Made by a program: the position numbers and the translations under genes
Assembly: GCA_002433485.1 (NCBI GenBank)
Contig: DJIF01000127.1
Coordinates: forward strand, 1,770 to 65,769
Reading direction: 5' to 3'
Source of the DNA: Deltaproteobacteria bacterium UBA6601
GTDB lineage: Bacteria; Myxococcota_A; UBA796; UBA9615
Length of the DNA stretch: 64,000 nt
Shown here: positions 50,359 through 59,634 of the stretch, one piece after another
How positions within the stretch are numbered: position 1 is the first letter of the stretch
Layout of the letters: each line of letters begins with the position of its first letter
Notes under the pieces: generated by a model
What the model was told of the DNA's origin: nothing
Databases searched by the model: none
Seen by the model: the letters and a program-made list of their open reading frames with translations, nothing else

Positions 50359-53300
50359 TCGGCGGCTTGTGATGGCGTCACTGCGGCGGCTGGCCCTGGT
50401 CTTGGCCTGCTTGGTGGTGGGGACCCTCCTGAGCCAGCGTCAGGCTCAGGCCCAGGAACCTTTGCCTGCGGTGCTGCCGACCGTGGTCTTCCTGATCGAG
50501 GACAGTGAGCGCATGTCGGACGACTGGGACGGGGATCCCAGCCTGGGTACCGCAGGGACGCGCTGGTCTTACGTAAAGGACTATGTGATTCGGGTGCTGA
50601 ACTCAGCGCCGGTGGGCTTCAGCTTTGGTGTCGCGCTGACCCGCGATGGTCTGGGCAGTGACAGCATCGGCTTTGAGCCGCTCTCCTATCCAGGGGTCAG
50701 CAAGGCCAGCATCATTGCCCAGCTCAACGGCCATACACCCAGTACCAATCCGGACCGCAAGCTGGCAGAGTCCTATTCGGAATTGCTGGAGTATTGGGCA
50801 GCGCAGACTTGGTCATCACTCCCCAGCTGGCAGGCGGGCCCCTTCCGCTACAGCTGCTCTGAGCTGATTGTGATCGTCATTGGAACCGATGTCGGTAGTG
50901 ACGACAGCAGTCCCAATCCAGGCTACTTCACCACCAGTCCGGTGAATGACTTCCTGTGCAACGACAGCACCGTCGCGGCGGGGCAGGCCTGCTTCCTCGA
51001 TAACGTCTCCCACTTTGCCTACAACAGTTTCTCGGCGCCGGTGGCGGGGACCGGTTCGGTGAAGACCCATACCATCCTTGTTGACAGCAACTCGCCGACC
51101 ATCTCTTCGCAGGGCGAGAGCCTGTTCCAGTCAGCTGCTCAGCTCGGTCAGGGGCTCTACTACGCCGCTCCGGTTCCGGGCAGTATTGGTACCTCGATCT
51201 GGGGCATTCTCAATGACAGCTTTTCGGGCAGCTACAGCAATGCGGCGATCTCCATGAGCCCTTCGGGGAATCGCTTGTTCACCTCCTACCACGAAGTCCA
51301 GGGTGGTCATCCTCTGTTCAAGGGCCACCTACTCGCCTACAGCGTCGACAATGCTCCCACCTCGGCGACCTATGGCCAGGTTATGACCGGCTCAGGTCCC
51401 GTAGGCGAGCTTTGGGATGCTGGACAACTTCTGGCCTCCAGAATGGCCAATGCCAATGAGAATAATCAGTTCGAATCTCTGGGCACCTGGAACACCAACC
51501 TGCAGCGGACCGGCTATACGGCGCGTTCAGCCATGGAATTCAATAGTGCCCTGCTCCCCTTTGATCGCAGTTCCCTGGGGGCAGGCACAGATCTCACCAC
51601 CTTGCTCGTAACCGAGGGCTCGATCCCGCTCACCTCTAATCTTGAGTGCAGCACTCTGCTGCAGGACTATGACTTTGACTGCGATGGCGATTGGCATGAC
51701 GCGCAGCTGCTGGTGAACTTCCTGCGCGGGGTCAGTACTGCGGTGTTTTTGAGCACTGGGCTTCCGCGTGGGCCATGGAAGATGGGCGATACCGGTCATA
51801 GCGTGGCGGTGGTTGCGCCAGCCAGCCTTGACGCCATCGCTACCGAGCCGCACTTCATCAAGTACAAGGAGAAGCTGGCCAGTCTACCAAGCATGGTCTA
51901 TGTCAACTCCAATGCAGGCATGCTCCATGCCTTTGTGCTGGATGTCCCGGCTCATGCGGGTGGTGAGTATTGGTTCTACATCCCGCGTGCAAAGCTGCAT
52001 CGAGATCCCGGGAGCGATGCGGTTCGGGAGTACGATGGTTTTCAGGCCGACGATCTGATGCGTAGCGGTCAGACTTCGGTCAATGACGGGCGGGTCACTA
52101 TCGAGCATGTCTGGCTTGATGGTTACAAGACTGGTCTGACCGGTTGTGGTGGGCCTTCTTATTCCAGCGGTGGCAAGGATGGAATCATTGATCCTGATGG
52201 CTGTGAATGGCACCGGGTGGTGGTCTGGTCTGGTGGCTATGGCGCTCGGCACACCTACGCACTGGATGTGACCAACCCCTACCTGCCGCGCTTTATGTGG
52301 GAGCGCAGTGACCTGAGCAGCTCGACCGGCCCTGGTAAGGGGCGAGCAGTGGGCTCACCAGGAGTGATGTCGTTCTATGACGTTAGTGGCTCAACTGCGC
52401 AGAAGCGCTGGCTGGCGGTCTGGGGTGGTGGCGCTCAGTCTCCTGGGGTGGGCGTCTCCAGTGCGGCAAATACCTATGCTCAGGCGGCCATTTACATTCA
52501 TGACCTAGACAGTACCGGCAGCACTCGTGTGCCGACGGCTTACCCGCAAGAGGGCTTCTATGTGCCCCACCCGGCGCTGTCTAATCGGGACTCAGACACG
52601 CTCAAGGAGTACCTGCCCCCTGAACAGGGACTGTTTGGGACCCCCGCGTTGGCGGATCTGGACGGTGACGGCTCGGTGGATGTGGGCTTCATTGGTGACT
52701 CGATGGGCTACGTCTTCAAGATTAAGTTCAATGAACTCAGCCCGGGCAGCCCGTCGGTCTGCACGTTCTCGACGCCTAACAGCAACGACGACGCCAAGCA
52801 CGTCTATTACCCGCCGGCCCCGTTCTTCTCTCAGGCTGGCGAGCTACTGGTCTATTACGCGAGCGGGAGTCCATTCAACATCTACAACACCAGTAAGGGA
52901 GGGGTCTATGTGCGCAAGGACCCCACGCCGTTTGGTTGCAGTGCTTCGGTTGCGGCGCCCTGCGCTTCAGGTTCCGCTTTGTTCAACAGTTCGGGATTTT
53001 ATCGCTTCAGCGGAATTGGCGAGAAGCTGGTGGGCGCCCCGACCGTGGTGTTTGGCAGGATGTTTTTCGCGACCCATATTCCCGGCTCTGATCCTTGCCT
53101 GCTCGGCAACAGCCGGCTCTACGGTTTGAATGTAGAGACCTGCGGTGGTGGCATCTTCGACGTCACTACCGACAGCTACAGTGTCACCGACAACCTCTTT
53201 ACCGAGATGGATGGGCTCATCTCCGAGCCGGTCTTCGCCAACGGTCAGATGTATGCCCTTAACGTTGACGGTGGACCGATGAATCAGTCCGATCTGGCGA

Positions 53301-53365
53301 ACATTCAGGTGACGCCTACCAGTATTGCTGACTTCGTCTATTCCTCCTGGCGGCACGTATACTGA
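50345..53365 (+). CDS. pilY1: PilY1 pilus-tip adhesin
   Basis: The 1006-residue protein has a signal peptide (hydrophobic LALVLACLVVGTLLS, cleavage after AQA), an N-terminal VWA-like region (PTVVFLIEDSERM, later ELIVIVIGTDVGSDD) whose MIDAS is incomplete, and a C-terminal beta-propeller of PilY1 type (ALDVTNPYLPRFMWE, WRHVVVWSGGYGARH-like segment). A calcium loop DLDGDGSVDVG at about residue 772 corresponds to the EF-hand-like site of Pseudomonas PilY1 that controls pilus retraction. ATG 50345 overlaps pilX; ATG 50372 is an alternative. It is the last gene of the minor pilin operon. Confidence 0.9.
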   Translation: MVCSDRRLVMASLRRLALVLACLVVGTLLSQRQAQAQEPLPAVLPTVVFLIEDSERMSDDWDGDPSLGTAGTRWSYVKDYVIRVLNSAPVGFSFGVALTRDGLGSDSIGFEPLSYPGVSKASIIAQLNGHTPSTNPDRKLAESYSELLEYWAAQTWSSLPSWQAGPFRYSCSELIVIVIGTDVGSDDSSPNPGYFTTSPVNDFLCNDSTVAAGQACFLDNVSHFAYNSFSAPVAGTGSVKTHTILVDSNSPTISSQGESLFQSAAQLGQGLYYAAPVPGSIGTSIWGILNDSFSGSYSNAAISMSPSGNRLFTSYHEVQGGHPLFKGHLLAYSVDNAPTSATYGQVMTGSGPVGELWDAGQLLASRMANANENNQFESLGTWNTNLQRTGYTARSAMEFNSALLPFDRSSLGAGTDLTTLLVTEGSIPLTSNLECSTLLQDYDFDCDGDWHDAQLLVNFLRGVSTAVFLSTGLPRGPWKMGDTGHSVAVVAPASLDAIATEPHFIKYKEKLASLPSMVYVNSNAGMLHAFVLDVPAHAGGEYWFYIPRAKLHRDPGSDAVREYDGFQADDLMRSGQTSVNDGRVTIEHVWLDGYKTGLTGCGGPSYSSGGKDGIIDPDGCEWHRVVVWSGGYGARHTYALDVTNPYLPRFMWERSDLSSSTGPGKGRAVGSPGVMSFYDVSGSTAQKRWLAVWGGGAQSPGVGVSSAANTYAQAAIYIHDLDSTGSTRVPTAYPQEGFYVPHPALSNRDSDTLKEYLPPEQGLFGTPALADLDGDGSVDVGFIGDSMGYVFKIKFNELSPGSPSVCTFSTPNSNDDAKHVYYPPAPFFSQAGELLVYYASGSPFNIYNTSKGGVYVRKDPTPFGCSASVAAPCASGSALFNSSGFYRFSGIGEKLVGAPTVVFGRMFFATHIPGSDPCLLGNSRLYGLNVETCGGGIFDVTTDSYSVTDNLFTEMDGLISEPVFANGQMYALNVDGGPMNQSDLANIQVTPTSIADFVYSSWRHVY

Positions 53366-53414
53366 TCGTGGGGCATCGCTGGTCTCAAGCGCCAGGGACC
53401 GCGCCCCGTCAGCC

Positions 53415-56400
53415 CTACTGCTTGCGCTCCTCTACTCCGCTTAGCTGAAGCTGTTTCAGGTTGGCACCAGCCGCGGCGTTATCCGGGTCCTTGGACAGCA
53501 CCTGATTCCAGGCTTCCCGGGCCCGCGGGTAGCGACCCTGGTCGGCCATAATGTTGCCCAACAACACCAAGGCATCGATGAGTTCGGGACAAGCGAGCAG
53601 CGCGCTTTGTACCTCCTTCTCTGCCTGTTCGCGTCGACCGAGGTCAAAGAGTACATGGGCTCTCCAGCTTCGATAGTGGCAGCTGTCGGCCAGCAGCAGG
53701 GCTCGGTCAAGCTCTTCGAGGGCGCGGTCGAGTTGGCCCATGCGGTAATAAGTCTCACCCAGGCCAGCACGGGCTTCTGGGCGCCGTGGCTCCAGCGCTG
53801 CCGCCCGTTGGAAGAGCACTCGAGCGCGGGACAGCCGCTGCTCCAGCTCAGCATCGCTGCCTTGAGCCAGCTGCATTTGGCCGAAGCCCAGGTTCACCAG
53901 TAGCGGGAAGGAGCCCGGATGGCTGTTTTCGATGGTCTCTAGTAGAGCTACAGCCTCTTCCGCTCGTCCCTGGCGTTGGCGCAGATCAGCAAGCCCGAGA
54001 GATGCCAACAGGTGTTGGCCGTCCTCTTCTAGCACCCTCTGGTAGTGCTGCTCGCTGCGTTGCTCTTCGCCAAGCATCCGGCAAGCGTCGGCGAGACCAA
54101 GGTTGGCCTCGATGTCACGGGGAGAGAAGGAGGCGGCCATCAGGTATTCAGAGCGTGCCTGTTCCCACATTTGGCGACTCTGTAATGCTTTGCCGCGGCG
54201 CAGCCACGGTGCAATGACGGCTTTGAGATCGCGTGCCGGACTGGCGGAGCTACTGGCCAGCTGAGTGGCCAGCCCCATTGCCTCGCCGGCCTGCCCGGAA
54301 GCCCAGCTGTTGAGCATTTCAAGATAGAGACGACGGGTCTCTGCAGCCCGCCTCAATCGTCCTTCGAGCTCGGCGCGCGGCTGGGACTCAAGACCAGCTA
54401 ACTCGATCGCTGGCTGGGTTCGCTGGCTTGCCTCGGTGAGGGTAGCAAGCGGCAGGCTCTGTCGACCCCGCCGACTACGGGTACCGGCGACGATTGCAGT
54501 GCCAAGTCCAGATCTTTGGTTGCGACTGGACGACACCTTGAGCAGCCCCTGGCGGTCGGCCAGCAGGCGCTCCAGGACGTCGGCGGGTTCCGTCAATGCT
54601 GCCCCGGCCAGATCGTCCCGTAGGGCACGACGTTGCCAGGCGGTGAAGATGGTTGCGGCCTGGATCGGGCCTGGTTGGTGGCGGCCCACCAGGATGAGGT
54701 TCTCTGCGCCGCTGGGGTTCAGCCATGCAGTGACCGCGCCGAACTGCTCACAGACAGTTCCAGTGAAGGTTGACAGTTCGTCACCGGAGATACTTGCCAG
54801 CGGTAGTCTAAAGACAGCGCTGCCGTTGTCGGTCAACGAGTCGGCGATCTGCTGGATTGCCGTTTTGCTCCAGAGCTGTGCAGCACCCGGCAACCAGGGT
54901 GGAGGTAGGTCTACCAGCAGGACGTCCAGCTCCCAGCCAGCTCCGAGTGCAGGTCTGGTCTTCAGGAAGCGCACCGCTGGGTCGGCGCTTACGTTGCGAT
55001 TCCACTGGCCTTGCGAGCGAATCAGGGCGCGCAGTCCTGGCAGGGCTTCGTAGACTTCGACGCTGCCTGTTGTCCCTCTTCGCAGCGCGTCGACCGTGGC
55101 TCCGGTGCCCGCACCGAGCAGCAGTGACCGCCCGGTGCTGTTGCCCAGCAGGCTCGGTAGATGGCCGAAGAAGGCATCGGCGGCGAGCTGCTGGGGGCCA
55201 AGCTGTCGAGTTTGACCACGGTAGTGAATGAGGTTGATGTTGGTGTCTGGGGTGATCACTCCTCCGGCCATGCTGCTGTGTAGTGTTATCGACCGTGCGC
55301 GATGGGCCCGCATACTGGCCTTCAGTTGGCTGGGCTCAGCGTAGTCCAGAAAAGGAGCGGCGAGCCGCATCCCGTCGCCCCCTGGATTGAGGGCTACGGT
55401 GATCAGTGCGGCTATGGGTAGCAGGGCTCGGCGGGTCCGGGCGCTGAGTTCCACCTCTGTGAGCAGCCAGGGTATGGACAGCAGAGTGAGCCCGGTGACG
55501 AGAGCCAGCAGGCTGGTGTCGCTGCCCAGCAGCGGGGTCAGGGCCGTGGCGGCGAGTAGGCCCAGGGCAGCGGCCCAGGGGCTGAATCGCCCGTAGCTGC
55601 CGGCCAGCATGCCGGGGATGGCGAAGGCAACGGCGGAGCAGGTTCCGCTGAGCAGCAGTGGGTCGATGTGCGAGGTGTCCAGTTGTCGATGCAGCCAGGA
55701 GAGTGCGCTGGGTCCGTTCAGAAGCAGCTGCAGAGCAGTCAACAGTGCAAGGGGCAGCAGGCCCTCGCGTAGTCTCCTCAGTTGCTCTGGCAGGGTGCTG
55801 GCCAGCGCCCGAGCGGCGACCATCCCTAATAGCAGGCCGCTGATGCACTGCGCGACCCAGCCTGGGGTGGGGCTGTAGAGGGGAGCAGCTGACATCCACA
55901 GCAGCGGAGCCCCGGCTCCCAGGACCAAGCCGAGGCCAATGCCCGTTTCGCTGCCTTCCCATCTGGGCTTGGTCTTGGTTGCAGGCGCCGGGCCTCGCGT
56001 TGTCAGGATGGAGCCACCCAGCAGGACCAGTCCGATGAGGCCAAGGCTCAGGGGTGATCGGTCGGGGAGCAAGAACAGAATGATTGGGGGCAGCCCCAGA
56101 CCCATGGCAGCAAGGCTCAGGGAGGCGTTGGGTAGGAAGCCGGGTGCGGCTCGCGCTAGCAGGGGGGTCAGTAGCAACCCGCTGCTGGCACTCCCCAGTA
56201 GCAGGGCCAGCAGCTGCAGCTGGGTGGCCGATGCCACTGCAGTCAGCAGTTCTGCATAGCGGGGGAGCAGCAGCGGGGCGGTGGCACTCAGTCCAGCGAG
56301 CGTCAGGGTAGCCAGGCGCGAACTCTTGTAGTGCGGCCTCTTTCGCAGCGCCCCAGCGGTTGCCAGCGCCAGGCAGAGTCCGAGCCCGAGACTCAGCGCT

Positions 56401-56522
56401 GCATAGCTGTCGAGGTTGAGCGTCCAGATCGCTCCATAGAGGGTGCTGCTGAGCAGGGCGAGCCCCAGCAATGCGCTGAGGCGGCGGAGAGAATCGAGGG
56501 CGGCGGGTCTCGGCTCAGACAT
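53415..56522 (-). CDS. membrane protein fused to spermidine-synthase-like and TPR domains
   Basis: A 1035-residue three-part protein. Residues about 15-400 hold many hydrophobic segments; about 430-680 resemble a spermidine-synthase-type methyltransferase fold, with SLLLGAGTGATVDAL as nucleotide-binding loop near 467 and DVLLVDLPPPW near the usual active-site strand, where the second acidic residue of the polyamine enzymes is missing; about 730-1030 are TPR repeats (ANLGLADACRMLGEEQRSEQHYQRVLEED). The ATG at 56522 was chosen; the frame runs to 56681. Membrane-SpeE fusions are known in bacteria, but with TPR repeats the task is unknown. It is divergent from pilM and convergent with pilY1. Confidence 0.72.
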   Translation of the reverse strand: MSEPRPAALDSLRRLSALLGLALLSSTLYGAIWTLNLDSYAALSLGLGLCLALATAGALRKRPHYKSSRLATLTLAGLSATAPLLLPRYAELLTAVASATQLQLLALLLGSASSGLLLTPLLARAAPGFLPNASLSLAAMGLGLPPIILFLLPDRSPLSLGLIGLVLLGGSILTTRGPAPATKTKPRWEGSETGIGLGLVLGAGAPLLWMSAAPLYSPTPGWVAQCISGLLLGMVAARALASTLPEQLRRLREGLLPLALLTALQLLLNGPSALSWLHRQLDTSHIDPLLLSGTCSAVAFAIPGMLAGSYGRFSPWAAALGLLAATALTPLLGSDTSLLALVTGLTLLSIPWLLTEVELSARTRRALLPIAALITVALNPGGDGMRLAAPFLDYAEPSQLKASMRAHRARSITLHSSMAGGVITPDTNINLIHYRGQTRQLGPQQLAADAFFGHLPSLLGNSTGRSLLLGAGTGATVDALRRGTTGSVEVYEALPGLRALIRSQGQWNRNVSADPAVRFLKTRPALGAGWELDVLLVDLPPPWLPGAAQLWSKTAIQQIADSLTDNGSAVFRLPLASISGDELSTFTGTVCEQFGAVTAWLNPSGAENLILVGRHQPGPIQAATIFTAWQRRALRDDLAGAALTEPADVLERLLADRQGLLKVSSSRNQRSGLGTAIVAGTRSRRGRQSLPLATLTEASQRTQPAIELAGLESQPRAELEGRLRRAAETRRLYLEMLNSWASGQAGEAMGLATQLASSSASPARDLKAVIAPWLRRGKALQSRQMWEQARSEYLMAASFSPRDIEANLGLADACRMLGEEQRSEQHYQRVLEEDGQHLLASLGLADLRQRQGRAEEAVALLETIENSHPGSFPLLVNLGFGQMQLAQGSDAELEQRLSRARVLFQRAAALEPRRPEARAGLGETYYRMGQLDRALEELDRALLLADSCHYRSWRAHVLFDLGRREQAEKEVQSALLACPELIDALVLLGNIMADQGRYPRAREAWNQVLSKDPDNAAAGANLKQLQLSGVEERKQ

Positions 56523-56789
56523 GGTGTGGACATCGCCGCGGATGGATCCCGGGCAGCCATTGCTGGCGAGAATTACCGGAGCGATTGGAGAACTATAGCT
56601 GAGGGCCTCGATCTGCTGCGCTTGACAAGAAGATCCCGGGTCGAGGAAACTCGAAGACGAAATATCCAGAGATCCCGGCATTTTGCCGGATCCATGGGCG
56701 AGACCGAGCGGCCGGAAAACGTAGGTTTTACGGGCGCGCGCGGGCTTTTTGTGGGTTGCACCACGGGCTTCGCGAACTAGAGGCCGAAG

Positions 56790-57869
56790 ATGGGATTTCT
56801 TCCCTTCGGGGGTTCAAAAAACGCGATCGGTCTGGATATTGGCTCGTCCTTTATCAAGATTCTCGAGTTGGATTTGGCCAAGGGTAAGTGGTCCCTGGTG
56901 AATTTTGGCATGAAGAAGTTGCCGCCTGAGGCGGTGGTCGATGGCCAGTTGATGAACTCCAACGTCATCGTTGATTCCATTCGAGAGTTGATCAGCGAGC
57001 AGAAGATCAAGACCCGTGACGTAGTGACCTCCGTTTCAGGTCACTCGGTCATCATCAAGAAGATTAACCTGCCATTGATGAGCCGCGCCGAACTGGAGGA
57101 GAGTATCCAGTGGGAAGCTGAGCAGTACATTCCCTTCGACATCAACGATGTGAATATTGATGTTCAGATCCTTGATCCTGCTGGTGATGCCGGCGGCCAG
57201 ATGGAGGTCCTGCTCGTTGCGGCCAAGAAGGACATGATCAACGACTACACCGCCATCGTTCAGGAGGCGGGCTTGAGTCCAGTGGTCATGGATGTGGACT
57301 CGTTCGCCATCGAGAACGCCTTTGAGTTGAACTACGACGTTGCCCCAGACGACACGGTTGTGCTGGTCAACATCGGTGCCTCGCTGATCAATATCAACAT
57401 CCTGCGAGGTGGGGTCACAGCCTTTACCCGGGACATCACCTTGGGCGGCAATCAATACACCGAAGAGATTCAGAAGCAGCTCAATGTCTCTTACGAGGAG
57501 GCCGAGGCGCTGAAGATCGGCGGAGACATCATTCGTGATGCCCAGGCGGTGGTCCCAGAGGAGGTTGAGAGCATCATTCGGCAGGTCTCCAACAACGTGG
57601 CCACAGAGATTCAGCGGTCACTGGATTTCTATGCGGCGACTGCAGCAGAAGACGAGATTCGCGGGATCTTTGTGAGCGGCGGCACCGCCCGGGTTCCGGG
57701 TCTTGCTCGAGCGATTCAGGAGAAGACTGGGCTGGCGGTCGAACTGGTGAATGCCTTTCGGCGTATTGAGATCGACGAAAAGGCCTTCAATGTGGACTTC
57801 CTGACTGAAGTTGGCTCGATGGCTTCGGTAGCGGTGGGTCTGGCGATGCGGAGGTCGGACGACCAATGA
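56790..57869 (+). CDS. pilM: type IV pilus assembly ATPase-fold protein PilM
   Basis: PilM is an actin-like cytoplasmic protein that binds the N-terminus of PilN and joins the pilus alignment complex to the inner-membrane motor. The 359 residues show NAIGLDIGSSFIKILELD (first phosphate loop), YTEEIQKQLNVSYEEAE and FVSGGTARVPGLARAIQ. It begins the pilMNOPQ operon; the 267-bp gap to the divergent gene must hold both promoters. A TTGACA at 56622 has no good -10, and I did not see a clear sigma-54 site. The start is ATG 56790, with GAGGCCGAAG upstream. Confidence 0.95.
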   Translation: MGFLPFGGSKNAIGLDIGSSFIKILELDLAKGKWSLVNFGMKKLPPEAVVDGQLMNSNVIVDSIRELISEQKIKTRDVVTSVSGHSVIIKKINLPLMSRAELEESIQWEAEQYIPFDINDVNIDVQILDPAGDAGGQMEVLLVAAKKDMINDYTAIVQEAGLSPVVMDVDSFAIENAFELNYDVAPDDTVVLVNIGASLININILRGGVTAFTRDITLGGNQYTEEIQKQLNVSYEEAEALKIGGDIIRDAQAVVPEEVESIIRQVSNNVATEIQRSLDFYAATAAEDEIRGIFVSGGTARVPGLARAIQEKTGLAVELVNAFRRIEIDEKAFNVDFLTEVGSMASVAVGLAMRRSDDQ

Positions 57870-58441
57870 TTCGCATCAACCTTCTGCCGATCCGAGCGGC
57901 CCGCAAGAAAGAAGAGGTCAAACGGCAGCTGACGCTGTTTGTTACTGGTTTGGTGCTGATCCTTGGGGTGGGGCTGTTCTTCTACCAGGGTAAGCGCTCG
58001 GTGCTGGTTGAGGTGGAGGCTGGAAATCGTCAACTAGAGGCTCAGATCGCTGACCTCAAGCGGGTTATCGGGGAGGTAGACGAATACAAGGCTCAGCAGG
58101 AGCAGCTCGAGCAGAAGCTCGGGGTGATTCGGAAGCTAAAGGCCAACAAGACCGGCCCGGTTCATATGTTGGATGAACTGGCCTTGCGGATTCCCGAGAA
58201 GCTCTGGCTTACCTCCATCGAACAGATGGAGTCCAAGGCCACCATTGAGGGCATCTCCATCAACAATGAGGTGATCGCCACCTTCATGAGTCGCCTTGAA
58301 GAGAGTCAGTACTTTACTGAGGTCTACCTGGTGTCGATCCAGGCGGCCAAGACCGAGGATGCCGACTTGAAGCTCAAGGACTTCCGGCTTACTTCGGTGC
58401 TGACCCTGCCAGGGATCAGTGACGAGGAGAGGGTCAATTGA
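57866..58441 (+). CDS. pilN: type IV pilus assembly protein PilN
   Basis: The 191-residue inner-membrane protein starts MIRINLLPIRAA, the conserved PilM-binding peptide, has one membrane helix (about 26-43), a coiled coil (about 45-95) and a small ferredoxin-like periplasmic domain. It pairs with PilO to form the periplasmic link toward PilP and PilQ. The ATG overlaps pilM's stop (ATGA) and the end overlaps pilO by four bases. Confidence 0.94.
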   Translation: MIRINLLPIRAARKKEEVKRQLTLFVTGLVLILGVGLFFYQGKRSVLVEVEAGNRQLEAQIADLKRVIGEVDEYKAQQEQLEQKLGVIRKLKANKTGPVHMLDELALRIPEKLWLTSIEQMESKATIEGISINNEVIATFMSRLEESQYFTEVYLVSIQAAKTEDADLKLKDFRLTSVLTLPGISDEERVN

Positions 58442-59049
58442 TTAGCGATCTTCTCGATCGGCTCGAAGAGCTCAGCAGCAGCCAGAAGCTGGGTGGTGCG
58501 GTGGGGATTTATGCCCTGATTATTGTGATTCTCTACTTCATGATGATCGGCCCGACCATTACCAACACCGGGGCTGCTATCGAGCGCCGCGCTTCGTTGG
58601 AGGCCGAGGAGGCGGAGAATCGTCAGATCGCGGAGAATCGCAGCTTGTGGGAAGAGAGTGTCAATCGCCTCAACGAGGAGCTGGCCAAGGCGGTTAAGGA
58701 GCTTCCCAACTCGCGGGAGATTCCTGAGTTGGTGCGCCGTATCTCATCCATTGGTAAGAAGATTGGACTACAGTTTCTGCTGTTCAAGCCGATGCCTGAG
58801 ATTGTTCGCGATTTCTATGCTGAGGTGCCAATCAAGCTCAAGGTAGAGGGCTCGTTTCACGAGGTAGCGACCTTTTTTGATCGGGTCGGCAAGCTCAATC
58901 GAATCGTGAACGTAAAGGACATCACCATCAGCGATCCTGAGGAGCGCAGTGGCAAGGTCATCCTTACCATTGAGGGAACCGCGGTGACCTATCGCTTCCT
59001 CACTGAGGAGGAGAAGAGCTCCGGTAATCGCAGGAGGCGGCGTCGATGA
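58438..59049 (+). CDS. pilO: type IV pilus assembly protein PilO
   Basis: The 203-residue protein has a membrane helix (about 22-40, IYALIIVILYFMMIG), a coiled coil (about 48-95) and the PilO periplasmic fold with IPIKLKVEGSFHEVATFFDRVGKLNRIV. It forms the PilN-PilO heterodimer around the motor. It starts at TTG 58438, overlapping the pilN stop in TTGA, so it is translated by coupling. A basic tail (GNRRRRRR) ends the protein, which is unusual for a periplasmic domain but short. Confidence 0.93.
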   Translation: MISDLLDRLEELSSSQKLGGAVGIYALIIVILYFMMIGPTITNTGAAIERRASLEAEEAENRQIAENRSLWEESVNRLNEELAKAVKELPNSREIPELVRRISSIGKKIGLQFLLFKPMPEIVRDFYAEVPIKLKVEGSFHEVATFFDRVGKLNRIVNVKDITISDPEERSGKVILTIEGTAVTYRFLTEEEKSSGNRRRRRR

Positions 59050-59588
59050 GGCCTCTTGTCTTGTGCTTGATGGGTCTGTTTTGCCTGCTGGTGCCCCTGG
59101 GCTGCGGTGGTGGTGGTGGAAGCAGCGTAGGCGTGGGCAGCGAGGGCCGACCTTCGGCCGAAGAAGCCCAGGCCAGCCGCCGGGTTCGTGAAGAGGCGAC
59201 GGTGGAGGAGGAGACCGAGGTCTCAAGGTACTCCTACAATGCAGTGGGTAAGCGAGATCCCTTCCGTTCATTCATTTCCAAGACGGTCGTCGTGGACAGT
59301 GGCGAGGAGGCGATTGGCCCGCTGCAGGTTCATGAGATTGACCAGTATAAGTTGCGCGGGATTGTCTGGAACATCGGTGCGCCCCGGGCACTGGTGGAAG
59401 ATCCTGACGGCATCGGTCATGTCGTAGACATCGGGACCCTGATTGGCAAGAACTGGGGCAAGGTCACCCAGATCAAGCCGGAAGAGATCGTGATTACAGA
59501 GGAATATCGTGATCCCATCGAGAATGAGCTGATCATCAACGAGATTACTATGCGGCTGCCGGATCCTGGCGATGAGGACAAGGACTAG
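59046..59588 (+). CDS. pilP: type IV pilus lipoprotein PilP
   Basis: A 180-residue lipoprotein: signal with VPLGC (Cys20), a Gly/Ser-rich linker and an HR-type beta-domain (YKLRGIVWNIGAPRALVEDPDGIGHVVDIGTLIGKNWGKV) that docks on the N0 domain of the PilQ secretin. The segment YSYNAVGKRDPFRSF is the usual PilP peptide that binds PilNO. Its start overlaps pilO in ATGA; PilQ follows after 46 bp. Confidence 0.94.
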   Translation: MRPLVLCLMGLFCLLVPLGCGGGGGSSVGVGSEGRPSAEEAQASRRVREEATVEEETEVSRYSYNAVGKRDPFRSFISKTVVVDSGEEAIGPLQVHEIDQYKLRGIVWNIGAPRALVEDPDGIGHVVDIGTLIGKNWGKVTQIKPEEIVITEEYRDPIENELIINEITMRLPDPGDEDKD

Positions 59589-59634
59589 CTGATGCTTCCT
59601 AAACCTGTTTGGGTGGCATGAGGGAGAACAGAAC

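Noticed and set aside
53368..53407. Imperfect hairpin (GGGGC/GCCCC with inner GGTC/GACC) between convergent pilY1 and the SpeE-TPR gene
   Set aside because: It has large internal loops and no T-run on either side, so I did not call it a terminator, although its place would suit one.
56622..56650. TTGACA upstream of pilM as a promoter
   Set aside because: No acceptable -10 hexamer lies 16-18 bp downstream. A sigma-54 GG-N10-GC element was also looked for and not convincingly seen.
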